DNA of 64,000 bases from Syngnathus acus (GCF_901709675.1 NC_051089.1:933476-997475); one strand, 5' to 3'. Positions 37,929 through 50,678 are shown, counted from the first letter of the stretch. A program made the numbers and translations. Notes: generated by a model from the letters alone, not told the origin.

Positions 37929-38240
37929 ATCAGTGGCCTAGTGGTAGAGTGTCCGCCCTGAGACTGGAAGGTTGTGGGTTCAAACCCCGGCCGGGTCATA
38001 CCAAAGACTATAAAAATGGGACCCATTGCCTCCCTGCTTGGCACTCAGCATTAAGGGTTGGAATTGGGGGGTTAGATCACCAACTGATTCCCGAGCGCGG
38101 CACCGCTGCTGCTCACTGCTGCCCTCTCCCCCAGGGGATGGATTAAAATCACACGGGGATGGGTTAAATGCAGAGGACAAATTTCACCACACCCAGGTGT
38201 GTGTGTGACGATCATTGGGACTTAATCTTAATCTTAATCT
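37929..38240 (+). mobile_element. tRNA-derived SINE
   Basis: The head carries pol III promoter-like boxes: A box TGGCCTAGTGGTAGAGTG (from 37934) and B box GGGTTCAAACCCC (37976-37988). A body of about 220 bp follows, then a 3' tail of CTTAAT units (38221-38240). No target-site duplication was identified. The family name is not assigned. Confidence 0.8.
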
Positions 38241-38805
38241 CATCTCTGCCAATGAGACGCCGCGTGGCGTCACGCACAAGTTTGACGCCACGGCGCTCGG
38301 GTAACTCACCTCCGTCTGCAAACGTGACCGCCAAAGGCCCCTCTTATTTTGAATACAGCAATGGCAATTTGGTTGAGTTATAATAAATCAACCCTCAGGT
38401 TGCTTTCCAAGGCTGGAAGTCCCTCGTTTGGATGGGGGTCGAGTGGAGATGGCCTGGTCGATTGCACTGACCCAGCTTAGGAGTTACGTAGTTTATGATA
38501 CAGTTGGGGAAGTACCGCAACCTGCCGCTACAATAATAATACAATATTAATGTTGTTAAAGGATGTAAATGACATTAAATATGCGTAACATTAACGCAAT
38601 ACCGTTGACGGGAACTAGCTTTCTTTCGCTTTTCTATCTGGAAGACAAGGCAGTTCTGCTTCTTGCAGGTGTGGAGGTGTCGTTACAAGTTGACGGCCAA
38701 TAACCAAAAAAGAACTCAAATGACTTGACCAAAGACATCAAGGAAAAATGATTGTTTTATTCCAGATGCCACTTTTAGAGTGGCCGTTTTATAGTTTCTA
38801 AAGCT
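38241..38805. other. Spacer between SINE and gene C
   Basis: No exon was recognised. The right end is the 3' UTR of minus-strand gene C; TTTATT at 38756-38761 is AATAAA on the gene strand, about 45 bases past the stop codon. Confidence 0.5.
38756..38761 (-). terminator. Poly(A) signal AATAAA for gene C
   Basis: AATAAA on the minus strand, about 45 bases downstream of the stop codon at 38806. Confidence 0.6.
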
Positions 38806-40456
38806 TCATTTAGTGGCGCTCTTCTGGCCAGCACACTTGTGTCTCTTCACCTGGTCCTTACGAGAGAATCTTTTCTCACACGCGCTGCAACCGAACGGCT
38901 TCTCGCCAGTGTGTATTCTCGTGTGTGATGTCAAGTGCACTCTTTGAGTGAATCTTTTACCACACACCGAGCAGCTAAAGTGCTTCTCTCCACTGTGTGT
39001 TCTCTTGTGTTCAATCAATCCGGATCGATCGCTAAAAGTCAAGTTGCACACTGAGCAGACGACGGGGTTCTCTCCATTATGCATTCTTGTGTGTCTTACT
39101 AAACTTGTCTTTGCAGAGAAGTTTTTCCCACAAACTAAACAGGAAAAAGGTTTCTCTCCAGAGTGCGTTCTCATGTGTTTGACCAATTTGGAACGTTCAC
39201 TGAAACTGAAAGTGCAGATTGAGCAGGTGAACGGTTTTTCACCAGTGTGTATACTTGTGTGTGTTCTTAAATGACCCTTTATAGAGAATCTCTTACCACA
39301 AACTAAGCAGGCAAAGGGCCTCTCTCCTGTATGTGTTCTGGTGTGTCGTCTTAAATGACCCTTGATCGAGAAGCTTTTGCTGCATACTGAGCAGGTAAAA
39401 GGTTTCTCCCCAGTGTGTATTCTCATGTGAGTTGTTAAACCGCTCTTTTGAGTAACTCGAAGACCACAGACTGAGCAGGAAAAAGGTTTTTCCCCATTGT
39501 GTATTCTTGTGTGTACGTTCAAATTTCCCTTATTGGCAAATCTTTTACCGCAATCTGAACAGGTGAATTGTTTCTCTCCTTTATGACTTTTAAGGTGAAC
39601 TTTTAAATTCCACTTTGAACTAAATGTTTTTCCACACTGTGTGCATTTCAGGTGTATCTTGTCCGCACGACATGTCCTATCACTTTGGGAGTGATGATGA
39701 TCATCATCAGTGTCAGGAGAGTGTGACGTCATGTCGTCATTTTCTGAAAGTGGAGCTAGGAGGCTATCTGATTGTGAGCTTCCACAGTGGTCTCCACTTT
39801 CCTCTTCATCATCATCTTCACTCTTGATAATGACAGTCAGTGGAAACTTGGTGATATCAGCCTCCTCCTCTTCCTCTTTAAAATAAGGGGACTCTGACTC
39901 CTGCACCGCAAGATGAAGGTATTCTTCATTGTCATCTACAGGACACAAGAAAACATCCATAAGGTTTGGTCAAATCAAGCTTAGCTCTGTCCAAACTATT
40001 TCAGTAACTTTGTATTGGCACAATGTTGATCATGTACAATCGTGAAGTTCAAGCAATGCGGTTCTTACAAAAATCAGCAACTGTCAAGATGACAACTTCA
40101 TTTTTACGTCATGTGTTTTAGAGCGCCCCAAATTTGAGATGACCTTTTAGTCATCCTTGTTAGGATAAACTGTACAGAAAGTAAATGAATAAATATCGAA
40201 TATCTATTTATTGAATGAGTGTCAGTCTCTCGTGACGTTATTCAGTGCCCCAAATGTTCGACGTCCTAAACGAGGCTTTAATTGTGAAGTAAAACCAGTT
40301 TAAACATATAAAGTGGTAAGTGAACAAACCCGGTCCGTGTAACTCAATTTGAGGCTTCTTGTAAGCATCCTCCAGTAGATGACGTTGTCGCTTGATCTCC
40401 TCTTTTGCTCCATAAAGTTCCACCTTGTACTCGTCTTTCGCACCTTTTGCACACAT
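38806..40456 (-). CDS. C2H2 zinc-finger protein, gene C, 10 fingers
   Basis: Probable nuclear DNA-binding regulator. Exons 40330-40456 and 38806-39935 join in phase 1 to 418 aa. Exon 1 encodes MCAKGAKDEYKVELYGAKEE and ends LHGP, the shared N-terminal domain. Exon 2 begins DDNEEYLHLAV, then KEEEEEADITKFPLTVIIKS, a DDDEEESGDHCG acidic tract, SLLAPLSENDD and a His/Asp-rich segment, then 10 fingers. Finger 3 is the GLRVTQ variant, fingers 6 and 8 are SERSKL and SDRSGL types, and finger 10 ends HKC. It is the shortest of the five siblings. The exon 1 donor (CCGG|GTTTGTTC) is the same sequence as in A, D and F with two substitutions. Confidence 0.9.
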
Positions 40457-40499
40457 AGTCGCGCGATATTGACACACTTTACATTTGATCGCTGCTTAG

Positions 40500-40523
40500 C
40501 GACAAACGCGTCTCTTTGTTAGC
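40500..40523 (-). promoter_or_regulatory. Conserved zinc-finger leader block (gene C copy)
   Basis: Gene-strand GCTAACAAAGAGACGCG followed by TTTGTCG, about 44 bases upstream of the start codon. Its right half has drifted, weakening the inverted repeat. Confidence 0.55.
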
Positions 40524-41029
40524 GGCTAACAAGCTAAGCTAAAATAGCTTTAGCCTGCAGCGAGACTAGTTACCCAGAACTCATAAATGACCTTTAAGTC
40601 TAGTCAAGTAGTGATGCGTCGAAATGTGTCGAGTCCTTCCTACTGTATTATCGAAATATTCCTTAATAAAGTGTAGTGCGGGGGAACAGTCTGCAAAGGT
40701 TTCAGCGGAAAAAAATCTCAATATCCAGGAAGTAATCCAAGCTCGTATCAAGGCCTGATTGGTTGTGGGTTTATGACGTCAAAGAATCGTCACAGGAAAA
40801 TAGATGGAAGTTTTTGTGATTGCAGATTTTTATTTTTTTTCCTGCTTTTCCCTGTACGTCACCTAAATTATGATACAATTAGTATAATTTTAAGTGACTT
40901 CTTGGAACGCAATGTGTCGTGCATATGAAGCCGGAGCATCACCGAATCATCCTACTGAAAATAGCCCCTAATTGAAGTCGTCCAGCCCCCAGGACCAGAG
41001 AGACAAAATTTGACGGACTCAAAAAGAAA

Positions 41030-41170
41030 GTTCCTTCTCGTAATCTTCTTTTACCCGTTTTGTCCTCATATTTCCGCAAAATTCGCAATACTTAACGCTC
41101 ACACTTGATCACTGCTTATCGCCAGCATACACGTGTTTTTGCTTGCAGCTAGCACGCTGTGATGAACTAA
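41030..41170 (-). pseudogene. Decayed 5' end of a zinc-finger gene (minus strand)
   Basis: The plus-strand strings CACACTTGATCACTGCTTATCG and, downstream, CGTGTTTTTGCTTGCAGCTAGC match the leader of gene C (TACATTTGATCGCTGCTTAGCG and CGCGTCTCTTTGTTAGCGGC) at the same spacing. Sequence to its left (TCTTCTTTTACCCG, GTCCTCATATTTCCGC) resembles a decayed exon 1. The exon is not open and no finger array is attached. Confidence 0.5.
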
Positions 41171-42033
41171 ACATTGCTCGCGATGCTTCTATGTGCACTG
41201 AAAACCTAACAGTTATTTAATCACGTTTTAATAGAGGAGCGTGCCGTGTCGGTAGCTTTGAGCAGTAATTCGGGGGGACTCGTTTAAAGAAGTGCGTGTG
41301 GCTCAAGAAACGCGGAAGTAGATCAGCAGCGGAAGCGGTACGGCAAGTCCGCTTGGTCAAACTATGCACTCTTGCCGTATCAGATCATTTTACAGAACAC
41401 GTAAAACGAGGCAAAATGATCTTGATCTTGAGCAACAGCTACCAGTTTCTATTAGTGATAACAAAGGAGGCTCTAGACTTTAGTGTCCCTTTTAATTGCG
41501 TTCACGCACAAAACTTCGCGAGCTCATCACGGCGTCAAATTGCCATATGCAGATTGGCACATTACATTACATTTTCCTCCCATAATTTGTGGAGCAGCTG
41601 GACATCACCATGTTTACATTGATAGCTGTTACTACAAAATCTGAAGTAGGTGATGGACCACTGTGGAGCAGCACAATTAGACGTATCACAACCACACAGT
41701 TCTCTTGCTCGCTGACAGCCACGTGATTTGTCCAAGTAGAGTTGCCGTACTACATTGGGTTGAGCCATACTTCCGCATATGGTTTGCTACGATACCACAT
41801 TCATGTCACTAAAACATTTGTACTGAATTAGTACTGATCGTACTGCAGCCTCGACAGATGACGTTCATCGATAGTTGAAACGTCATCAATCAAATATTTG
41901 TGTCCGAGCAAGGGCGGTTGTCTGTTCGTTAAAGATTCTAGACCAAGCTTAATAAATTTAGCTAAGATGCTAGAGAGAAGCCTTTGTTAGCGTCACGTCG
42001 CTCAGGAGAACGCGATGTGATTGTCGTGAGAAA
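41171..42033. other. Spacer upstream of gene D
   Basis: No exon was seen. The last 80 bases hold the gene D leader (GCTAAGATGCTAGAGAG, TTTGTTAGCGTCACGTCGC), a shortened version of the leader shared with genes A, C and F. Confidence 0.5.
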
Positions 42034-43990
42034 ATGTGTGCAAAAAGTGTGAAAGAAGAGTGCGAGGAAGACCTTAATCGGTCAAAAGAGAACGATGGAC
42101 AAAGATTGGACACTGTTTTCAACCAGCCGAAATTACACAGAGCAGGTTTGTGCACGTACTCTCACTTGTTAGGTAACCATTTTTGCATAGGATTCCAGCT
42201 CTCTCTCTACGTAGTTTGAAGATGATATGACAAATTCTTTAGGAAGATTTGGAAAGAAAATGACCTATATAAAATGCCCAAAAAGAAAAATTGTAAATTC
42301 CAACTGTGAGACTTCATGTAAATTTCCATGTAGGTTTGGTGTAATCGTTAAAAAGAAATAGTCCAAATTGCTTGGTACATTGGCTCATGAATTTAACTGG
42401 CTCCACGACCAGGTTTACAACTGAAATTACTCGAATATCACTTAAATGAATTAAACTGTCAAGATTCTCCGAGTGTCACACAAAACATAAAAGTCACTGA
42501 CTTCATAATCATCATTTTTACAGAACTGCTAACTACTGCAACACCTGATTCCCCCCTCCAATGATCAATAAAGCGTATCATAAACATGGTTAATGATTAT
42601 TGAACATTTGTTTCTATGTGACGGGCAAAGGTCGAACCATGTCTGTTTGTTTGCAGACGTCAGTAATTATCATCATCCAAAGCAGCAAATCCAAGAGGAG
42701 GAGCCAAATTTGTCACACTTCATAAAGGAAGGATTGCCAGAAGTCCGTCACATGAAAGAAGAACAGGATGATGTCACCAAGTCTCCATTGACTGGTGTTA
42801 TTGTGAAGAAGAGTGAAGAAGGCGATGGAAACAACTCAAAATTAAAAAGCCTCTTTGCTTCATTCGCAGAAGGTAACGACGTAACGTCACACTCGTACGG
42901 TGATAATGAAGAGGAACTCTCTAAAGATGAAAAGACACATCACGCTGACAAGAAATTCATCAAATGTTCTCATTGTGGCAAAATGTTTTCCAACAAGTTC
43001 TCATTGACTAGACACACAAAAATACACACTGGAGAGAAACCTTTTGTCTGCTCAATTTGCGGTGAAAGGTTCTCTTTAAAAGCAGGTTTAACTACGCACA
43101 CGAGAAGCAGACACAATGGAGAAAAAACCTTTGCCTGCTTAGTTTGTGGTAAAAGATTCTTTTTAAAGACCGGTTTGAAGAGGCACACACGAACACACAC
43201 TGGAGAAAAACCTTTTGCTTGCTCAGTTTGTGGTAAGAGATTTTCTTTAAAGGCAAACTTAACAACTCACACACGAAGCAGACACAATGGAGAAAAACCT
43301 TTTGCCTGTGTAGTTTGTGATAAAAGATTCTTTTTAAAGACAGGTTTAGCAACACACATAAGAACCCACACGGGGGAGAAACCTTTTGTATGCTCAGTTT
43401 GTGGTAAAAGATTCAGTCAGAATGGGGACTTAAACGTACACACAAGAACACATTCAGGAGAAAAACCTTTCACCTGCTCAGTTTGCGGCAAACGTTTCTC
43501 TTTGAAGACAAATTTGACAACACACACAAGAAGACACAATGGAGAAATGCCTTTGGCCTGCTCAGTTTGCGGCAAAAGATATATTGACAGAGGAGAACTG
43601 TTAATACACACAAGAACACACACAAGAGAAAAATCTTTTGCTTGCTCAGTTTGTGGTAAAAGATTCTGTAAAAAGGCAAGTTTAACAATGCATACAAGAA
43701 CGCACACCGGCGAGAAACCTTGCACCTGCACACTTTGTGGCTCAAGTTTCAGTGCGTGTTCAAATTTGACCCAACACATGAAAACGCACACAAGGGAGAA
43801 ACCTTATCCCTGCTTAGTTTGCGATAGAAGATTCTCTCGAAGGTCAACTTTAAGAATGCACACAAGAACGCATGCCGAAGAAACAGACAAGAAGGTCATT
43901 GGAGCTGCAGAAAAAACGGAGCCTGCTTTGGAATCACTGACTCGTTCTCCCCCACCATTCCAACACAGCAGATGCTCAGTCGACAAATAA
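42034..43990 (+). CDS. C2H2 zinc-finger protein, gene D, 11 fingers
   Basis: Probable nuclear DNA-binding regulator. Exons 42034-42145 and 42657-43990 join in phase 1 to 481 aa. Exon 1 begins MCAKSVKEECEEDLNRSKEN; its upstream frame has no Met, which supports MCAK as the start across the family. Exon 2 starts DVSNYHHPKQQ, with PLTGVIVKKSEEGDG and then 11 fingers. Fingers 2-3 and 4-5 are a duplicated pair (GxRFSLKA-LTTHTRSRH plus xKRFFLKTGL), and fingers 2 and 4 have an extra residue between the zinc histidines (H-x4-H) and an NGE linker. Unlike its siblings it ends in a normal H-x3-H finger and a 35-residue tail. Confidence 0.9.
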
Positions 43991-44748
43991 CGACGGACAA
44001 TAATGAAGACTAATTTGGTTTATGCACTACTTTTTAAAAAGAAAAAATGTAAATAGCCTTGGGTAGGAGACATGGGAGGATCAGTTGTGTGACATTTGTG
44101 CTGCAAAATCAATGTCAGGGATAAAGGACGAGGATATAGCAGGCATGGGCGATTTTCCACATAAAAGTGTTTACTCCTGCCTTCTGTTTTTTTTTTTTTT
44201 GCCTCCAGCTAACACCATGACGTCACAGTGACGAAGGCCATGAAACGCTCTAGTAGCCCTTAGGGTGGCTCCACAGAAAATGTACACAGTGACGTTGAAA
44301 TAAATACTCATTTTCAAATATAAGAAAAGTGTTCTCCTGGTTTTTCAAACGCTACAATCTGTACTATTGCAATAATACATTTGAACTTCTTATATTTGAT
44401 TTGGGTGTCACCAAACTTTGAAATTAAGAGCTAATACTTGGGTACTACAGGTGAAGCTCATTAAAATGGTTCTTATTGTAATATTAAGTTCTTTAACACG
44501 GCAGCAACTGGGTGGAGGACTAAAAATATTTTTTCGATCACACTCCAGCACAGTAGGTGGCGATAACGCGCCACCTACTCACCAATAAACAAAGGAAAGC
44601 AGCAAATGTGACGTAAGACTTGACGTGCCTGGCAGCCATTTTGAAGACAGCTATCGCACACGCCGCAACTCGACGGAGCCAACCGTTCCTAGTTGGGCCG
44701 TTTCTTTTTTTTTTCCCCCTCTAACTCACCAAAGGATAACGTACGAAC
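43991..44748. other. Spacer between genes D and E
   Basis: The left half is the gene D 3' UTR; AATAAA at 44299-44304 is a plausible poly(A) signal. The right part is the gene E promoter and leader, with a T-rich run at 44702-44714. No other coding sequence was seen. Confidence 0.55.
44299..44304 (+). terminator. Poly(A) signal AATAAA for gene D
   Basis: About 310 bases downstream of the gene D stop codon. Confidence 0.5.
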
Positions 44749-47700
44749 ATGTCAACGGACCACTTTCAAACGAAGTACGCCTCCTTCATGGAGGTTCTGG
44801 TGAAAAGTACTATTACGGAAACAACCAAACTTTTCGAAACGGTGGTTGACGAATTAAAGGCAGAAATATCGAAGCTGAAAGCGGAGAACGAGGCCCTCAA
44901 ACGTAACAGACAAAAGGCGGAAGCGAGAAGCTTTGCGATCAGTGTTCCCGGCCAAAGGAGCCGTTCGACGATGCAGGATTCAGCAGTTCAGTGTGGTGAG
45001 TTTTTCCATGCTTCTGTCTTCTCTAAATGCTAAAGAATAGTGTTTGATACTATAGCTCCCCAAATGATGCGTAAAAGTCGTTTTGGTCCAAGCAGAATAC
45101 ATTCACTTCGAAGTGACCCTCATTGAGGGGTCTTTGAACGTAGCGCCGTGACGCTATATCCGTTGTTTTTCCGGTCGGCGAGCCACGACAGCCGTGTGTA
45201 TTCCGAGCAAAACACCAAAGTATACGCCATAAACCAAAATGCGTAAGTCTTCCAAGAGCAACCAAATCATATGTTCCTTATGTGCACATTGTCTTCCAAA
45301 TGCAAAGGCTTTTGATACATCCTGTTTTAAACTCTATTTTCATCACTTGTACCCCCGAAAGTGCTTTCCCGAACAACGCAGCGTTCGAAAACGTTCAAAT
45401 GCCAACCAGACCAGCTCAAGAAGTCAGCGAAATAAACATTCACAACATTTAGTTTCAAATATTTGCTGGGAAAAGATGACAGCCTTTGTTTCTGTTAAGG
45501 TATGATGGGGAAAAAGGGACCCATTAAGCAAGCAGCCGACATTTTAACTTTGTGCTTTCATTTATGAACCAAAATAAGGCCTCGCATGGTTGTTAAAAAC
45601 AAGAACTTTAATGTTAATTCTATTTTATTTCATAATTTCATCATGTTAAGTCTGACATTTGTTCAATACCAGTCACGATGGGATTGTTCATGATCGGGTT
45701 GCTAAGAATTTCCTCTAGGTAATGTCATCATATTTTCCTTGGAAAATATTGACTCGTGATTAAGAAGAGGGACATAGTAAGTCCTGTAAACAGAGTAGAA
45801 TAAAGACAGCCGTAGTTTGGCATAACAGACGATTAAGTGCCAAGAAGCAATTCTCTTGTAAATTACACAATTTCAGGTTTGACTTTTTTAGATGTCTCTG
45901 AGATATAATAAATACACTTGCAATCTTATTTTCACGTTGTGTACATGTTTGCAGACCTCGGCCAACTTTTTCTACTGGTGGAACCAGTGGGACAAATCCT
46001 AAATGACCAAGGCAAACAGTGTAATGAAGAGGAAACGGTGTACCTTCTGCTAAACGACGATGACGCTGCTGCAAAAGAAGGAAATTCCAACCTCAAGACA
46101 GTTTCGCTTTCAAACCATAAGGTGCTCGCATGTTTCTCAGGGGTGAGGTTGGGTTGCTTCAGTCAGGTTGACTCATGGTAGCCTTGAAACTACAGCGCAA
46201 GGGAAGATCAATAAGATCATATTCACAAGAAATTCATAATATTAAGGATCGATGGTCCCCAAATTGAGAACAGCTTGTTAGCAAGCGTGTTGTCCTGGTT
46301 ACAGTATATTTAAATGTGCATGTGTGTGTTCTGTTCTGATTTGGCGCTATATGAACAAAATTGAATCTTTTGTTTGTTGGTTTGACGTTTCAAAATGGTG
46401 TTATATTTATTTTTCCCTCTTCTGTTTATTTGAAAGGATTCTGAAGCCGTATTGTGCGCAGTTGCAGGTGAGAAGTCAAAAGTGACACATTTTGAAAAGG
46501 TTTTTGACAAATCTCTTACTTGCCTTTTCCTCTTTACCTTTTTTTAGATCCACCACCAGCATCTGCTCGTGGAAACGAAACCAACGGCCCTGAGATTGAT
46601 CGGCAATGTTTAAATGAAGAGCTCAGAAGAAGCCATGACACTCAAATGACCAAAGTTTACCCTTGTCCGGAGGTGGATCACAGTTCACGTGCGGTACAGA
46701 AAGACTCAATGGAGGTAGTAAATTATCTTAACTTAGTTGCTACAACAAAAGACAAAATGGAAGTCATAGCCAACGCTGGACAAATATTAGCTGGGTTGGG
46801 GAGCCGAGAGTCGGAGGTGTCAAAGTTTCAAATGAAGCTACCGTCATTGGGGCAACAAAACACTCAGCCAACAACGCTGTTGGACCAACCGCCGGAAGAA
46901 GAGCAAATCAGATGTTTGACGGAAGATAAAGCCAAGTGCGACGCACAAGAGCAAGTCAACAAAAACAGAAGAAAAAGAAAACAGCCCTCAGACAAAGTGA
47001 AACACCTGCCAAAGTTCCCAACGGAAACACTTTTGCTACCTTCAGCTGGCGCCGCATCGCACGACGGAGTGGAGAATTCATCTCCCACAGCTTCGTCACC
47101 ACCTCCCGGGGTACGCGATAGCTCTGCGATGCTACAGGATGCCATGCTACTGGTTGAAGCCATGGATCAGTCAAAGAATCGGACCCCCACAGGAGAAAAC
47201 CAAGACCAGCGCACTCTCGATGGAAGCGACGAGGACGCGCGAGAGGAGTCAGCAAACCAAACACTTTGTGACACTTACCCAACAGAATCCAGCAATTGCC
47301 AATCTCCCACGAGCGTTCATAGCCGCCAGCCAAAACTTGCTTCTTCTGACGTCACGCTAACGTTGACTGATACAGCAAGCAAGTCACCCGAGCAGTGCTC
47401 GCCGAGCATACTGGCGGAAGCGGTCGAGATAACGGCGGGCTCGGGGCTGGTCCCCAAAAAGATTTTTGTTTTTTCCAAATCGCCGTCCACTCATCCACAA
47501 GGTACAATTGCCCCGCTGTCCCCAAATCAGATTTCAGCTGTCGTGTCCACAGTCGCCGCCGCCAAAAACAAGTCGTCATCGGAAATTTCCCAAAGAAAAG
47601 ATGACGCGAACTCTACGACGGCCGCTCCCCTCGTCACGTCGAAACCAACAATGGAAAAAAGCTCTGCCCCGACAGTGTGCAAAAAAATTACAATTATAAT

Positions 47701-50678
47701 TCGGAGAGCTGCAGATGTCGCCGCAAGCCCTCCGCAACTGTCCGAGGTACGAGTTGCACCCACGAACCAAAGTCCGGTCGGACCTGCCGTAGTGATGTCA
47801 TCGACACTGCATCCAAACGCGGGTGCTCCGGTTACTTTAGATGAAAAGGAAACGCCGTCGCTGAGCGATCAGACGTCATATTTTTTCTCCCGGTTGCCAT
47901 CGCCGCAACCGTCACAGCCGACGAGCGTTTGTAAAAGTCCAGAAAAAACTCCCGCGGAACAATCGCCAGCCTCGCCGTTGTCGCAACTGACAGACGTTTG
48001 CCAAAATTTAGAACAAGTGGCAACGTTGTCATCTGAGGGCGCAACGATAAACTGCCCGTCGCCATCGCCGCAACCGGAACCTTCATCACAGCCGACCGGC
48101 ATTTACGAAAGTTCACAACTACCTCCCGGGGAAGAGTCGGCCGCATCATCAGCAGCAGCAGCAGCAACAACGGCGAGCGGACCTTCCGAGAGTCTTCCAC
48201 TCGTTCCGGTAATTAGATTGAAAAAGTTGTCAGATCTAGAAGTATCCACTGGACCAGTTTTGCTTTCACAATTGCTTACTCATGAAAGGGAATCTGAAGT
48301 TGTCCCGCCAGACAGCAGCGAGCAGGCGTCGCAAACGACAATCTGTCCATCGGCATCATTAACAGCAGTTGCTGAAACTTTAAACGTCCCCGAGACGTTG
48401 CCGTGCTCGACTTTGAAAGAGGCACCAGACTTGGAGAAAACAATCGTGGACTTTAACAAGGTTGATTTGCCAACTGTATCTGACCGATTGTGTCAAAGTT
48501 TGTGTCTGGATGAGGACGTCATCACCACTGCAACTGCAGTGCAGGGCTTACAATTTCCCGTCGTCATCAAGGACAGATGTGATCCTCATTTGCAAATGAG
48601 CAAAACTCAGTTCCTCGCACAGTTGTCCGTGACACCTGTAATCCAAGACGCCCAAAAGGTAAGAGTTACTGGTCTTTGTCTGAAACTGTTTTTGTTTAGG
48701 TTTGGCAATTAAAAAGGGAAGAAAACTTGAAAAAGAAAAAAAAACACAACACCTGACTAACATGCTATTTCCTTGTGTTGTGTAGATGTTGACCAGTGAG
48801 TCTGCAGATGCCCAAAGTTCCTGTGAAGGGACCAGCACAGACCCCAGGACTAAGCCACAGACGATGTCCTTTTTGGCCCGTCTGGGAATTCACCTGAGAA
48901 CACGCTCGCAAGCTAAAGAAGCAGAAACAAATCCAAAGCCACTTCTAGAAAAAATGTACAGCTCCAAGAAACCAAGATTGGAGAATGTTAGTACAAATGA
49001 ACAGGGGTCCAGCCATGAGCCTATTCCTGGGCCAGAAAGGGACTTTTGTCAAGTAAGTACAGATATCGATTACCCTCACAGTCAGACTACATTTGAGCCC
49101 GTGTCTGTCATCCCCCGCAAACCCATCGTAAATGTGTGTAGGTTAGCTCTTAAAGACGCTACGGACGGCGTAGCAATTGTCGCCCCGCCGCCAGACGTCG
49201 AAAGAAACCTAAGCCCAACAACAAAACACGCATTGGACAGCCTAAAAATGGGACATACTATTGAATGCGATTCAATAAATTCCATGGCTGAAAATTCTGC
49301 AAGTAAACCATCCGAATCAGGTCCACGTTCAAATTCGACTACGACCGACCTAACGACGGCAAAATTAGCCCTGCTCTGCGATTGTACGTCCGATCACGTT
49401 GCCTCTGGAGATTCGTCTCCGAGTCCCGGGTCAGCTTTGCCTCAAGACGAACCCGGTGCGAGACACCCCGCTGCCATCACGACAGAGCCGAGCGCAAGTC
49501 GGGATACGGAAAGCTCAAACAAGTTGGGAGCCGCCGCTGTGTGTCTGAAATCCACTAAAGCCATCAGCGGCCCTCTGAAGAGCAAATTCCCGGCCGAGAA
49601 TCGTAAGAGCTTAGTCAGTCCGACTGCTTGCGCTCTAAATACCAACGATCGCAGACCCTCCACTTGTGACTCTCTCGGTGGTTGCAACTTCTCAAAAGGA
49701 GAACAAACCTCAAAACTCGGTGAGTCCAACTGGTCACCGAGGAAAACTCCCCAAATGCCCAAATGGGTTAAAAACGCTGGCGCTTCAAATAAGACTGGGG
49801 AAAGCATTGCCAACAAGCTGAGACTCAATCTAAAAACTCCCGTGCAAGGAAATAACATCAAGATGCAGAATAGCAAAGCAGCAAGAGCGAAGCATGTGCT
49901 GAAAGATACGCAAACCAAAGTGCAGAAAGCGAAGCAGCTCATGAACCATCGTAGCGGCGGCACCACGGAAACCAAACCGCTTTGCGCTTCTCCGAAAGTA
50001 CGAGTTAGCAAAAGCATGCACGTCAGAGCTCCGACTGTCGTGGCACCCGCGCAGCCTCGATCCGTCGTGGGTAAGAAGCTGCTGAAGAACCAGTGTGAGG
50101 AATGCGGTCGTGTCCTTAGCAGCGGCGCTGCCCTGGAGAGCCACCTCAGTCTCCACACGGGTCACAGACCCTTCTGCTGCACGCACTGCGGGAAAAGCTT
50201 TCCCGACGCCAAGGGTCTCAAACGGCACGGCATCGTCCATCGCAACGGCCGGCTCCATATTTGCCAGCAGTGCGGCAAAGGCTTCGTCTACGGTTTTGGC
50301 CTCAACAAACATCTCCAGATGGTCCATGGCAAACATAAGCCCTTTGTCTGCCAGCTCTGCAACAAGGCCTTCTTCACAAAGCGAGATGTGGAGATCCACA
50401 TACGGACCCATACGGGGGAGAAACCATTCCACTGCCATTTGTGCGAAAAGAGATTTGTAAGGAGTGTGGAACTCAATGCGCATCTGAGGTGGCACAGTGG
50501 TGAGAAACGGCACTGGTGTCCCTATTGCGGCAAAGGATTTTTCGACCAGAACAACCTGAAAAGACACAAGTACATCCATACGGGAGAGAAACCACATTCT
50601 TGCCCTTATTGCCCCAAACACTTTACACAGTCTGGACACTTGAAGAAGCATGTTAAAAATGTACATAAAGTGCAATGA
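44749..50678 (+). CDS. Large zinc-finger protein, gene E, coiled coil plus 7 fingers
   Basis: Probable nuclear DNA-binding protein of unknown function. Exons 44749-44995, 45955-46121, 46437-46467, 46548-48658 and 48786-50678 join in frame to 1,482 aa. Exon 1 (MSTDHFQTKYASFMEVLVKS) holds a predicted coiled coil (LKAEISKLKAENEALKR) resembling a second known teleost zinc-finger N-terminus. Exon 2 is acidic (LLLNDDDAAAKEG). The 2.1-kb exon 4 is Ser/Thr/Pro-rich with no domain I recognise. The last exon has a basic linker and seven C2H2 fingers from about residue 1289 to the end. Linkers between the first fingers are atypical (TGHRPF, RNGRLH, GKHKPF), then TGEKPF. It ends HVKNVHKVQ. The 31-bp third exon has good splice sites on both sides but is the least certain piece. 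Confidence 0.82.

Noticed and set aside
37929-38000. True tRNA gene
   Set aside because: A and B boxes are present, but the sequence continues as a SINE body with a CTTAAT tail, and I could not fold a proper acceptor stem and anticodon arm.
49442-50675. Minus-strand frames of 238 and 281 codons opposite gene E
   Set aside because: They are shadows of the C2H2 finger and linker codons of gene E and have no domain of their own.
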